Source of the DNA: Dugong dugon
Taxonomy: Eukaryota; Chordata; Mammalia; Sirenia; Dugongidae
Length of the DNA stretch: 64,000 nt
Assembly: GCA_030035585.1 (NCBI GenBank)
Contig: CM057465.1
Span: forward strand, 28,600,001-28,664,000
Direction: 5' to 3'
Part shown: positions 53,451 through 64,000 of the stretch, piece by piece
Position numbering within the stretch: the first letter of the stretch is position 1
Layout: every line of letters starts with the position of its first letter
The notes under the pieces: generated by a model
What the model was told of the DNA's origin: nothing
What the model saw: only the letters and a program-made list of their open reading frames with translations
Databases searched by the model: none
Position numbers and translations under genes: made by a program

Positions 53451-55742
53451 TAAACTTAAGGAATTCACAAAACAGTACAATAAAGAAAAAAAAATATTGT
53501 GGACCAACATAGATTTCAGTTTTTTAGTTTCACAAGTTGCCAAAACTCCCTAACAAACTGCCATCATTATTACCATCATGCCATCAAAAAAGGTATATTT
53601 TAACAAGAAAAGGAGTAGGAGCTACACTCTCAGAATAACAGGCAATCCTTCACATTGAATAAATTGAGCTTTGTCAAAACTTGCTACTTACGAGCGACTT
53701 ACTTGCTGCTTGCCCTCAATTTTTACTTGAATGGTGAACACTTTGGCAAAGAGAGGCAATAACCTAGGGAGCCCCCTTTGGGAACTCCTGGGATAGATGA
53801 TGTGATATTCAATCAATCACTCTCCCTCTCCTTTCCCTCTGCCTCTCTCCCTCCATCCCTACAAACCGTAAAGATGCTTGATTTTATGGTTCTAACTTTT
53901 GTTCCTTCCTTTAAGCATAAAGTTCCAGGTTTGAGAAAGAAATAAGGTCTATTACCAAATTTTCATTTATTTGTGACTCCTTTCGAGGACTTCTGTCTTA
54001 TTCATTTTTTTCCACAAGCTTAGAGGTATTTCAGAACATGATTTGAGCTGACATATCCAGTGAGGAGGGGCACGAAGGTTGGAGACCTTTGAAAAGGATC
54101 TTTATTTAGTTAGAATGGAGTCTGAGTTGGGGAGACCTTCCTTATTTCCCCTTAATTAACATTAAAACTTCTGTTGAGGAAATGGGCATAGAGATTGAAC
54201 CTGAGGGTTGGGTGGCGATTGAACTCAGGTGTAGGAGATTTTCCAGGTTACTAAGCATTGGTTTGGTGAATGAGTGAATGAATGAATGAGTGAAGGTTTG
54301 TTCTTTCTCACATCATTAAATCTTGCTCCTAATTAAAGTAGTTAGGTTAGGTGCATGATATTCTAAAACTATTTCTATTTGGGGAATCATGATGATTTAA
54401 TGGATCACTTAGTAGAACACACTGAATCACCTGATTATAAGGATTTCTTTCCAGAATTCAACACTATATTCACAGTGACATTGCCAGTGTAGGAAACTGC
54501 TCTGAGACCACAATTAAGAGATGTTGTATATCATTTTAGGGATGATTTTTTCCCCCCCTTGCAGACTTGAAGACATTTTTTCCTTTTGAAGCTCCTTAAA
54601 TCCCAGATGAAACTAGCTGTTCGCAGTTGTTCTCTTTTATGGGATTAATTTTAAAAGGAAAAAAAAAAAGATGTAACATAAAATTAACACCTAAGCTATC
54701 TGATTACCTATCAGGCTGGGAATGTAAAAGACACAGCTTTGACTTTCAAAAGATTGTTTTGGAAATTCGTTCTGCCCAGACTTCTTTTTGCCACTTGTCT
54801 CTCACACATTTCCTCATCTGTTTTCTTGCTAGGAATGTGTATGGGGCAAGCAGCCCCATTTTATTAGTTGTCCTTGCTTGGCTTTTGCCTAATCAATACC
54901 AGTCACTCTGGTTTTTGCATATTGACATGCATTGTAAATTGCCCAGGGGTATCAGAGAGAAAAACCTGGTTTACTAGGTTTAAACAATGTCAGATGAAGA
55001 GTTACTATCAACCAAAGCCAAAATATTCCAATCCAAGCCCCTAAAAGTCCATTCAGAGTTTGATATGAGTTTGGGGTACTTTTGTTTTGCTATGTATTGA
55101 CACATACTAAAATTAGATCCGTACACTGGCAGGCATTGATAGGGTGGGTTAGGTATTCAGGGATAGTTAAAACAGAAGCTGAGTGTTACAGATGCATTGT
55201 AAGTAATTGCCTAATTTGGAATTTCTTTTTTGAAGTAGATGACCTTACTACAGTTTAATGGTTCAGATTTAAACATGGTCAATACTATTTTCAGAAACAG
55301 CATTCACTTTTTATATTGGCTTTAAAAAAAAAATTCGTACATAAGACTAAAGTGTAGTTTAAGTGTAGTTCAAGAGACATTCTTATATTTACTTTTGGAT
55401 TATCAGAGATTTAGTTCATCATAATCTTGGGGAGATAAAATAGGAGAACAATTCTTGGGGCTTTGAGAGGTATACAGATCATCTTTAGATACTGCTGAAA
55501 TTTTATTAAATTTCCACCATGTTATATTTTAGAGAGAAATTGTACTACACATGCATCATAAGTGGTCTGGGCCAGAAAGAAATTTGTTGAAATGGTTTAA
55601 CAAGACGATAATTGATTTTACATGGGTTAAAGTAGTTTTATAGTAAGGAAAAGTTTCCTTGCTGCTGACTTTGTTTGCATTGTCATATTATTAGGTTTCC
55701 AGTGGCATAATTTCCAGGGTTTTTCCTAATTGATGTAATCCT
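53451..55742. other. TRHDE: intron, SINE-free, mostly unassigned
   Basis: A GAAT-type microsatellite at about 54262-54298 (tgagtgaatgaatgaatgag) and a C/T-rich run at 53820. The segment 54620-54970 is repeat-free. No exon is recognised. Confidence 0.4.
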
Positions 55743-55752
55743 ATTTGAGTAA

Positions 55753-55902
55753 CCTGTTGCCGTCGAGTCGATTCTGACTCATAGCGACCGTACAGGACGA
55801 GTAGAACTGCCTCATAGGGTTTCCACGGAGCGGCTGCTGGATTCGAACTGCTGACCTTTTGGTTAGCAGCCGGATGCTTAACTACTGCGCCACTAGGGCT
55901 GC
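55753..55902 (-). mobile_element. AfroSINE, short form, CpG-rich, with 10-bp target duplication
   Basis: ATTTGAGTAA at 55743-55752 and 55903-55912. Many CpG sites survive (gccgtcgagtcgattctgac), so it is among the youngest copies here. Confidence 0.96.
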
Positions 55903-56099
55903 ATTTGAGTAAATTACTTATTATTTGTATTAGCTTATTTCATAATATCTGGTTTATTTCAACAGCTAAATAATATAAGCACCTGAATAATAACTTCTGG
56001 CATCCTCATTTTTATCTAGTTCTATTTTTCTAATGTTACTGGAAGTATATCTGTATAAAAATATGAATAATCGTTTCAAAGTTGTTTTATAAAGTTCTT

Positions 56100-56280
56100 A
56101 TTCATTCCATTCAAAAAATATTCATTGAGAGCTCATCATATTCTTGTCTTTTGCTATACTCTGGGGTTCCCAGTCCATGCTTCCCAACTCACAGTTGAAT
56201 TTTTGGGAGACAGGAAAATCAGTGACTATCATACATTGTCTACTGTGGTAAAGCAAGCGAAGGGCATTATTTGAGGGTTA
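56100..56280 (-). mobile_element. L2-like fragment
   Basis: ttcattccattcaaaaaata, ttcattgagagctcatcata and ctatactctggggttccc follow the 5' part of the 27.2 kb family. Confidence 0.4.
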
Positions 56281-57785
56281 AAGGCACATTCTTACTTTTG
56301 GATATTAAATAAAGAATAGTGTGGGTAGAGTTCATCCACTTCAGATAAACCCAATCCTTACAAGTTTTAATAGGCGAAAATAAACTCAGCAACTTAAAAA
56401 AAAATTAGGCTTCAGGAAAATCCCATTTGATTTGGAAATATGAATCGGGTATGTCTCAAGCAGATAGTGAGAAATCAGAGAATTACTATAATGATAGTAA
56501 ATGCATGCAACCTATTTTTTCCCTCCAGATTGGTAATGCAGTACCTTTTCCTACAAAGTCTTTGAAGTGAGTGTTGCATAACGTTTTAAAAGCAAGTAAA
56601 TGGAACTTACTAAAGAACATTGATTTCTTTGCTTTTTTGAGTCTATTTCTAGCTTGTTCCTATTTTGTTTCATTACTACATCATAGGTTGCATTGATAGA
56701 TGGTAGAATCCTATATCTCCATTTCAAAGAAAAATAAGTGGTGGAACTAGAATATTTCATTTGATTATTGTTTGTCCCATTTGAATGGAAAAAAGAGGTT
56801 CTCTCCCAATTTATGCCATGAAATGATCACTTATTATTCTATCTGCTTTATCACAGAGGAAAAGCATAGCTTGGGGCTTGGTACCACAAGGAATCATTTG
56901 CCCTGCTTTCTACCAGTTGGTTCTAATCAAAATTCAAGAACACTGGTAAGACAGAAGGGGGGTGTGGAGGGGACAGACCAGAGAAACAGAACGGAAACAG
57001 AAAGATGAAAGTGGGACTCCAGAAAAGATAAATGGTTTTGCTGTCAGTGCATTGTAATGAAAATGAAATCAGTGTAGGTCATGCCCATTTCCCCCATCAT
57101 GCCAAGCCCCAAACACTGCTTTAAATAAAACATTTCTTTTATTTCCCATTTCTTGCTTGCTAACTTAAAGATAAATGACTTGCTTGCAAGTGCAGTGGAA
57201 AGGAAATAAAGTCAGTAACAGGCAGTGCCCAAAATGCCCCAGCTGCTTAACGGTCTGGCCTTGAGCAATACACAGAGTTTTTATGGAAAAGTTTTACTGT
57301 TCGGCTGTTAAGGAAACAAAAACAACTCTCCCCAACCCACACCCCCAATTCTCAAAAAATAAAAGCAAAGAAAAAATTAAAAAACTAAAGCCTAAACCTC
57401 AACCAGCTGGAACAATTCAGAATCATGCTTGTAATTGGTTCACAGGGTGGCGACATTAAGCATATGAGTGGAATTGTCAAGACTGGAGCTGTGTGAGCGA
57501 CATTCAGACTCCAGTGCTGCTCTCACGGGCGATGAGAGAGCTCCAGCCATGCGCCTGCAGCTAGGGGTCAGCCTCTGGTAATTAGACCTAGGGGTGTTTC
57601 TAGGTAGGCAATTGGATAAGCAGTTAAATAGTTTGTGAGCAGCAGTTTGGAGCACTTACAAAGGTTGGCAATTAAGCAGCTTGGTAACTGAATCGACTAG
57701 GTAGTTTTGATACACGAGCCAGGACATGTTAGTGTAGGAAGTAGAGTGAAAGCACTTTCAAAGCAAAAATCTTATCTTATTAAAC
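56281..57785. other. intron, repeat-free; candidate regulatory block at 56.8-57.8 kb
   Basis: No SINE, LINE or LTR recognised. From about 57130 the sequence is mixed in composition and holds homeodomain-type cores (ggtaattagac, ggcaattaagc) and a GC-richer patch (gccatgcgcctgcagctagg). Conservation is a guess. Confidence 0.3.
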
Positions 57786-57789
57786 ATAA

Positions 57790-57880
57790 TAGGAACCATT
57801 TAGTGAGTATCTCCTTCTGTGCCTGGCACTAAGCTAGGTGGTTTACATATATAATTTCTTTAATCTTTAGAACCTCACAA
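57790..57880 (-). mobile_element. MIR SINE fragment
   Basis: ggaaccatttagtgagtatc, tgcctggcactaagctaggt, tttaatctttagaacctcac. Confidence 0.7.
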
Positions 57881-57885
57881 CCTTG

Positions 57886-58075
57886 CATCTCAACCTTTAA
57901 AGTGTATTAGATTCACCTGGAGGGCTTGTTTAAATACAGATTTATGGGTCCCACTCCCAGAGTTTTTAATTCAGAAAGTCTGGGATGAGGCCTGGGGATT
58001 TGCTTTTCTAACAGATTCCCAGGTGATGCCGCTACTGCATCTCTGAGGGCCATACTCAGAGAACCACTGCATACA
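57886..58075 (+). mobile_element. MER5A (hAT-Charlie relic)
   Basis: attcacctggagggcttgtt, gggtcccactcccagagttt, gggatttgcttttctaacag, attcccaggtgatgccgcta, near full length. Confidence 0.88.
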
Positions 58076-58094
58076 TACAACTCTGTAGTGATGG

Positions 58095-58350
58095 TGGTAA
58101 CAATAGCGAACATTGAGGACCTACTTACTGTGTGTCAGGCACTCTGTACACAGTTTATGTGTATTATCTCATTTAATCTTTGCACTTGCTTTTTTGGGTA
58201 TCATTTCCTCCCTTTAAATGGAGACCTTTGGCCTCACAAAAGCCAGGGGACTTGGTCAAAGCCATAGACACAGTAAGTGGGAAGCTAAGCTTTGAACCTA
58301 AATGTTGGTTTCTAAAACCCATGCTTTAATCACTATACCACAGCACTTTT
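58095..58350 (-). mobile_element. MIR SINE, near full length
   Basis: gaggacctacttactgtgtg, tatctcatttaatctttgca, gacacagtaagtgggaagct, catgctttaatcactatacc. Followed by an A-run at 58366-58383. Confidence 0.88.
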
Positions 58351-58383
58351 AGGTGACTTTTGAGTAAAAAAAAAAAAAAAAAA

Positions 58384-58925
58384 GCTTAAATTTTTGACTT
58401 GCCCTTGTAGCCCAAGGAAAGAATGGAAAAAGCCTATTGCCGATGATTAATTTTCTTTATTTATTCAGCATAGGCAGTGCAAGTACAAGACAGTGAACTG
58501 TCTGTGAACTTTTACCCTGACAGAAGGACATTTTACTACTTTGCCACCAAATAGACTAATTATCACTGCTATAGGACTACTCGCTTGTCGTTTTGTTCTA
58601 CTTCCAGTGCCCAAAAAGAATGGTGAGGTGCAGATATCCTGGGAGGGTAGTATCAGGTCTGGCTGAGGAAACTGGGCAGGACTTCATGGAAGAGCAGGGA
58701 CCTGAGCTGAAAGGCTTGGTTTAAGTGGGAAGAGGAACAGGTGTGGGGTACTTTAGAGATGGGCATGCATTTATATATGTGCAGTGAAAACATGACCCAA
58801 TGTAAGGGAATGTGTGGGGGACAACACAGAGGGATAGGGATGATGAATCAAATGTGGATCACCTTGATGGCTAGAATGAGAAACTGGGTTTAGAAATGAT
58901 TTGACCGACTCTATATATGAGAAAA
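58384..58925. other. TRHDE: intron, partly L2-like
   Basis: 58.62-58.75 kb (ggacctgagctgaaaggctt) resembles the L2-like family. The rest is unassigned. Confidence 0.4.
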
Positions 58926-59114
58926 GGAGCCCTAGTGGTGCAATGGTTAAGCACTTTCTGCTCACCAAAAAAAGGTTCAAACTCACCAGTGGCTCTGAGA
59001 CCTGGAGATCTGCTTCTATAAAGATTACAGCCTAGGAAACTATGCAGTAGAGTTCTACTCAGTCCTATAGGATTGTTATGAGTTGGAATCGACTAGAGGG
59101 CACACGACAACAAA
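58926..59114 (+). mobile_element. AfroSINE, mixed long and third-subtype body
   Basis: The body joins gagacctggagatctgcttc to tataaagattacagcctagg, so features of both longer subtypes occur in one copy. Tail gagggcacacgacaacaaat. Confidence 0.88.
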
Positions 59115-59199
59115 TAGGAGAAGGCTGAGTCAGGATGAATGCACTGCTTCCCTATTTTTTTTTTCTTTTTCTCCAGTTATGGCTCTTCCACAACTAATT

Positions 59200-59312
59200 T
59201 TGCATTCCAAAGATATTTACTGAGCACTTACTACATGCTAGGCAGTAGATCAGGCACTGGGTCCAGTGTGGGCATAAAAGACAGAGGCATTGTACTCGGA
59301 GTCCTTACAATC
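59200..59312 (-). mobile_element. L2-like fragment
   Basis: ccaaagatatttactgagca, tactacatgctaggcagtag, tccttacaatctagctcc. Confidence 0.45.
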
Positions 59313-59314
59313 TA

Positions 59315-59467
59315 GCTCCTTGCTACTCATTGCTATGGCAGCATAGACATCATCTGGGCCCTTGTTAGAAATGCAGAATCTCAGACCCTAGAACTACTGA
59401 ATCAGAATCTGCATTTAAGCAAGTATTCCAGATAATTCATATGGACATTAATGTTTGAGAAGCACTA
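59315..59467 (+). mobile_element. MER5-type hAT relic
   Basis: cccttgttagaaatgcagaa, ctgaatcagaatctgcattt, taatgtttgagaagcactag. Confidence 0.75.
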
Positions 59468-59804
59468 GACATTTTGCCCTCTCCTTATTCTCTGAAATTA
59501 TCGTTCTTTCCGAAGGATAGTCTCAATTAGGAGAGGATGAACACATTTCCTAGAATGAGCAAAATAAATGGGAACATATGAGGATGTGACTAATGGCCAT
59601 TATGTCCTTGATTGAACATCTCTGGTAGTGGGGAGCATGTTCATTACCTTTTTATCTCTTCCACAGCTCCTAACTCAGGGCAAAGCACGTTGGTGGTGCC
59701 CAGGAAGGACTGATGGATTTTTCAAATGGTGGAGAAACTAATAAAAATTAAATTAGAAATTATAGATTTCCCTGAATATCTACCAGTATGTATTGGTGAT
59801 TTAA

Positions 59805-60022
59805 GGAGCCCTGGTGGTGCAGTGGTTAAAAGCACTTGGCTGCTAACCGAAAGGTCAGCAGTTCGAACCCACCAGCCACTCCATGGGAGAAAGATGTGGC
59901 AGTCTGCTTCTGTAAAGATTTACAGCCTTGGAAACCCTATGGGACAATTCTACCCTGTTCTTTAGGGTCACTATGAGTGGAAATCGTCTTGATGGGATGG
60001 GTTTAGTTTTGGTTTTGGTTTA
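59805..60022 (+). mobile_element. AfroSINE, long form, close to consensus
   Basis: ggagccctggtggtgcagtg, agtctgcttctgtaaagatt, ending ggttttggttt. Inexact flanks attggtgattta / actggtgcttta. Confidence 0.93.
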
Positions 60023-60039
60023 CTGGTGCTTTACTGTAA

Positions 60040-60310
60040 GACCTAAGCAAGGATAGAAGCTGTAAAGAAAGAAAATTTTAGCAGATTTGAAGGTTGTTTG
60101 AATGGGGAAATGTTAAAAATTAGGAATTTGGAATAGAAGAGTAGTAATCCAAGTGAGGATAATTCAGATCTAGTTTGAAAACAAGGTAATTCAGAGGGAG
60201 ATTGTGAAGAATTTGAGAGTAATGAAGTTAAAATAATAGCTCTGTAGTGATAAAGGTTCCTTGCTGTCTGCATTAAAAGTGGATGGATATAGGGTGAAGC
60301 GACCATGTAC
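60040..60310. mobile_element. L2-like ancient repeat fragment
   Basis: agtagtaatccaagtgagga and ggtttgtttgaatgg-type purine-rich text as in the 27.2 kb family; weak. Confidence 0.35.
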
Positions 60311-61350
60311 TAGGTGGAAATTCACAAACCTCAGTGATTAGGTCTGTATAAGGCCAGGACACATATCTGTCCTTAGGTGAATTATATTTGATCCTCTTGT
60401 TTTATGTAGCCTGAATGATGATGGAAAACATATTTCTGGTGATGGAAAATGGGGACAAAAATATCCCAGCACCACCTGTCTGAATCAGTGATTTGGCTTT
60501 GAGGTTGAGGTGAAGTGTTATCTTGCTCCTTGGTCATCTGCATAATATTTTGGATACATTTCCTATTGGAAATCCTGTTACTCTAGAAACAGTTTTTTTT
60601 CTTTTTTTAAACATTATCACATTGAATAATTCAAATTTAAGTGGCAGTGCATGGAGAGAAGTAATATTTTATGGTCCAGCTATTTGGGGATTAAAGTCAA
60701 CCTTTGATTTCCTGTATCTAGTGGAATGGGTATAATTTTAGATTTATTAAGAGTCCTCTGAATGGTTTTCCTAATTACTTTCTCTTCTTTTAATTTGTTT
60801 AAAGGGAAAAGAGAACAGAAGCAGCGGCTTCTATGGCTAGAATTGTATTTCAAGGGGCATGGCATAAAATAATAATATTACAGTGTTCACAGAGAGCAAA
60901 AATCTCTGTGTAATGTATTGTTCAGCAAATCGTTCATCATCATTATTGCTGTAGTTGACACTATGCTCATTTGTAGATTTTTCCTTTCTTGCCAGAATTT
61001 TTCTTTAGAAAAAATGATTTAAGGAGTAGGTATAGGGTTCAATCTGATTCTTGATGATAGAACAGGGACAAGAACAGTGTATTTTCCAAATCCACTCCCA
61101 CTTGAACTCTCTTTTATTGTGACTGAATGTTTCTTAGAGCTTGCCAATCACAGAGCATTTTCTTTATGTTCTGCTGGGGGCAAATTCTAGATTCTGGCAA
61201 GAGATTTTGGGGAGCAGACCCCATTAGTACTGTATAGCTCTTAAATGACATTTTGTACCTATTTTATGAGGAATCATTCTTTGGGCTGCAGGCATGAAGT
61301 TCAGATGAACTAGTGGTCACACATGTATGCTACTGAAATTATTTTGGCAT
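60311..61350. other. TRHDE: intron, nothing recognised
   Basis: No supported repeat. Confidence 0.4.
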
Positions 61351-62198
61351 TTGTTGTTGTTAGGTGCTGTCATAGAGACCCTTTGTACAGCAGAACCAAA
61401 CACTGCCTGGTCCTGTGCCATCCTCACAATCAGTGCTATGATTGAGCCCATTGTTGCAAACACTGTGTTAATCCATCTTGTTAAGGGTCTATTTCTCTTT
61501 CACTGATTGTCTACTTTATCAAGCATAATGTCCTTCTCCAGGGACTGGTTCCTCCTGATAACATGTCCAAAGTAAATGAGATGAAGTCTCACCATCATAG
61601 CTTCTAAGTAGCATTCTGGTTGTACTTCTTCCAGGACAGTTTTGTTCATTCTTCTGGCAGTCCATGGTATATTCAACATTTTTCACCAACACTATAATTC
61701 AAAGGCATCAGTTCTTCTTTGGTCTTCCTTATTCCTGGCTCAGCTTTTGCATGCATATGATGTGACTGAAAATACCATGGCTTGGGTCAGGCACACCTTA
61801 GTCCTCAGTCCTCAAAGTGACGTCTTAGCTTTTGAACACTTTAAAGAGTTCTTTTGCAGCAGATTTGCCCAATGCAATACGTTGTTTGATTTCTTGATTG
61901 CTGCTTCCATGGGCATTAATTGTGGATAAATAAAATGAAATCCTTGACAACTTCAATATTATCTCTGTTTATCATGAAGTTTATTTGTTCAATTGTAAGA
62001 TTTTTCGTTTTCTTTATGTTATGGTCTAATCCGTAGTGAAGGCTGTATTCTTTGATCTTCATCAGTAATTGCTTCAAGTCCTCTTCACTTTACACAAGCA
62101 AGGTTGTGTCATCTGTATATCACAGGTTGTTAATGAGTCTTCCTCCAATCCTAATGCTGTTCTTCAGATAGTCCAGCTTCTCAGATTATTCGCTCAGC
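61351..62198 (-). mobile_element. RTE (BovB-like) LINE, 5' truncated
   Basis: The 3' end gttgttgttaggtgctgtca lies at low coordinates. On the minus strand the reverse-transcriptase catalytic box reads YTDD (62108-62119), preceded directly by a stop codon. The open frame on the + strand here is a shadow of the antisense element. Confidence 0.88.
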
Positions 62199-62219
62199 TA
62201 GACATCTTTTATTTCACGC

Positions 62220-62460
62220 TTTTTTTTTTGGTATTTAAAATCTTTTTATTGTGAAATATACACCACGTACAATGCATAAACCATGAATGTATAATTTAAT
62301 GAATTTAATAATAATGAACACCTGTGTAACCATCATCCAATATATCAGTTTTTTTAATTATAACATTTTTAAAAAAATAATTTAAGACTCATAAAAAGTT
62401 GAAAAAACAATGCAAAGAGCTCCCATATACCATTTACCTTGTTTAGGTCTTTCTTTGATG
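62220..62460 (-). mobile_element. L1 3'-end fragment
   Basis: tctttttattgtgaaatata, cacctgtgtaaccatcatcc, gcaaagagctcccatatacc in reverse L1 order, with the T-run at 62220 as its poly-A. Confidence 0.75.
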
Positions 62461-62539
62461 GGCTAAAGAGATAAGAAAAATAGGAACCAAAATAAGAGAC
62501 TTGGGACCAAACACCAGATCACACTTGGGGATGGCTGTT

Positions 62540-62640
62540 TCATGCAGACCTTCTCTCACATTCTGCAAAACACCTCCCTGCACCCACACAACCACCCACT
62601 AGATTATAAGCAACCTGTGTACAGGGGCAATGTCATAATC
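62540..62640 (+). mobile_element. L2 LINE 3' fragment
   Basis: cagaccttctctcacattct, actagattataagcaacctg, tgtacaggggcaatgtcat. Confidence 0.45.
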
Positions 62641-63139
62641 TCTTAGGTTTGCCCCATGGAGTCTTATATATAGGAACTTTAAGATAAACTTTACTGAATA
62701 GCAAATTTAGTAAAACACTTCTGAGAATCTGTGGGTAATTCAGAATGTTCTGTTTTATATCTCTGGTGACCATATTTTTAAACCAAAAGTTGGAGACAAT
62801 TGTTTGATGAGTGGGCAGAATATTTGAAATCAGAGCTTCCTTGAAAATTCCAGGGTGTATGATTGCCATATCTCTACTTCTGTTAAAGAATAGATTTATG
62901 AGAAATTATTTTAAAAATACTTAGTGAGCAAGTGGGATAATACATTTAATACTTTTTCTTTCAAAAGAAGTAAAATTTGTAAATTCAATGTAATTTTTCA
63001 TTAGACATAAGCACATTTAGAGTTATCAGAAATGGAAGTAGATATATAAGATGGGGGGGGGGGTGAGGAAAGCATTTATGCTGAGACTGAAGATGCCATT
63101 TATTTTAGATGCCAGTAAAAGGGGAAAGAGCTTAACAAA
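62641..63139. other. TRHDE: intron, nothing recognised; G-run
   Basis: An 11-base G-run lies at 63053-63063. No supported repeat. Confidence 0.45.
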
Positions 63140-63450
63140 TATTAAGAGCTTACATTTGTTATCCCTTCTATAACCCTAGAACCAAAAAAACCCATTGCCA
63201 TTGAGTCGATTCCAACTCATAGTGACCCTATAGGACAGAGTAGAACTGCCCCATAGGGTTTCCAAGGAGTGGCTGGTGGATTCCAACTGCTGACCTTTTG
63301 ATTAGCAGCCGAGCTCTTAACCACTGTGCTGCCAGGGCTCCTATACTCCCAGAGACAGGCTTTATTACACACATTTTATGTCTGGGAAACCTAAGTGCAG
63401 AGAGGTTACCTGACTCCAAAACCTGTGCTGTTCTACTCCACACTGTCTTT
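63140..63450 (-). mobile_element. MIR SINE split by an AfroSINE
   Basis: Left: taagagcttacatttgttat. Right: acattttatgtctgggaaac, gagaggttacctgactccaa. Confidence 0.65.
63183..63341 (-). mobile_element. AfroSINE, short form
   Basis: From ccaaaaaaacccattgccat to gtgctgccagggctcc. Confidence 0.93.
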
Positions 63451-63684
63451 TGTTAAATCAGTGTAAAATCATAGACCCACCAAAGTCAATCAGCAGCTAA
63501 TAGAATCTCTCCCTATCCTCATGTTATTAATTATCTGTGAATGAATTTATCATGAGAATTTCCCGGGTACTCGTCCTTGATATTTAATAGCACTAATATA
63601 TTTTGTAACATGCCTCAAGAGTTGTTTTCTCTGGGAAACTTGCTTTCTCTGTGTCTTTCAGGTTGGACTAGCTACTTATGATGT

Positions 63685-63886
63685 ATTGTTGTGTGCCACT
63701 GAGTCAATTTCGACTTACAGTAATCCCTTGTGACATAATAGAACTGCCCTATAGGGTTTTCTTGTCTGTAATCTTTACAGAAGCAGATCGCTAGGTCTTT
63801 CTCCTGAAGAGTGGCTGGGTAGGTTCCACTTGCTAACCTTTCAGGTAGCAGGCAAGCATGTAACCTTTTCTGCCACCGGGGCTCCT
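63685..63886 (-). mobile_element. AfroSINE, long form, diverged
   Basis: From attgttgtgtgccactgagt to tgccaccggggctcc, with gtaatctttacagaagcaga in the middle. Confidence 0.9.
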
Positions 63887-63918
63887 TCTATGATTTGTTA
63901 CTATGTTGTATGTTAGTT

Positions 63919-63943
63919 CTCCCTCTCTGTCTCTCTCTCTCCC
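63919..63943. repeat. CT microsatellite
   Basis: ccctctctgtctctctctct. Confidence 0.8.
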
Positions 63944-63966
63944 ATGAGACTCTGAGCTCCTGGCTC

Positions 63967-64000
63967 CTTGCTACTGAAAGTGTGGCCCATTGACCAGCAG
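63967..64000 (+). mobile_element. start of a MER5-type hAT relic, cut by the window end
   Basis: ttgctactgaaagtgtggcc and cattgaccagcag match the opening of this family; compare the copy at 59315. Confidence 0.5.

Larger units (their letters stand above)
2712..64000 (+). other. TRHDE: downstream intron of TRHDE (open at the window end)
   Basis: No further M1 aminopeptidase exon was recognised in about 61 kb. Large introns fit the long TRHDE gene known in other mammals. A short exon of about 100 bp could be missed by eye. The content is almost wholly interspersed repeats and unremarkable AT-rich sequence, itemised separately. Confidence 0.7.

Noticed and set aside
61642..62254. 95- and 61-residue plus-strand frames
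   Set aside because: Antisense shadows of the RTE LINE and the flanking L1 3' end.

Overview
This is a eukaryotic, placental-mammal window, and almost certainly afrotherian (elephant-like). Nearly 40 copies or fragments of one tRNA-derived SINE recur in both orientations. They carry a conserved head (ggagccctggtggtgcag), a body (gaaaccctatgg) and a tail (gactcgacggcaatgggttt or gcacctaacaacaa) that I recognise as the AfroSINE family. They sit with BovB-like RTE LINEs, afrotherian L1 3' ends, MaLR LTRs and pan-mammalian MIR, L2, MER5A and MER20 relics.

Only one coding segment is supported: a 274-bp exon on the + strand (2438-2711) with good splice sites. It encodes 91 residues of an M1-family zinc aminopeptidase that I recognise as TRHDE (thyrotropin-releasing-hormone-degrading ectoenzyme). 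The rest is read as intron: about 2.4 kb upstream and 61 kb downstream. I found no second exon, RNA gene, CRISPR array or prokaryote-style operon. The longer open frames are chance frames or fall in LINE, LTR and SINE sequence.

Layout: 1-2437, upstream intron with a 25-bp tandem repeat, a MaLR LTR with target duplication, SINEs and a MIR. 2438-2711, the exon. 2.7-6.7 kb, SINEs and old L1/MIR/L2 pieces. 6.7-10.0 kb, an apparent LTR-internal-LTR MaLR element on the minus strand, broken by a 648-bp insert that joins antisense L1 3' sequence to a polyadenylated tail. 10-29 kb, SINE-rich intron with a target-duplicated MLT1 LTR, a 5'-truncated RTE, an afrotherian L1 3' UTR, MER20, MER5A, a tRNA-Gly-like SINE and a perfect 20-bp inverted repeat inside a MIR. 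29.7-36.3 kb, a nest in which an old L1 is split by SINEs, a younger L1 3' end and a 2.9-kb RTE whose 5' end is inverted. 38.4-46.1 kb, a SINE-free tract with a solo LTR and a GC-richer repeat-free block. 46-64 kb, more SINEs, an internally deleted RTE derivative (52.8-53.3 kb), a repeat-free candidate regulatory block (56.8-57.8 kb) and a third RTE (61.4-62.2 kb).

No new molecular system is evident. The most informative signal is the mobile-element biology. RTE 3' ends and SINE tails share sequence; the RTE 5' leader resembles the middle of one SINE subtype; and a deletion derivative joins the RTE 5' and 3' ends directly. Family names rest on remembered consensus sequences, without a database search.
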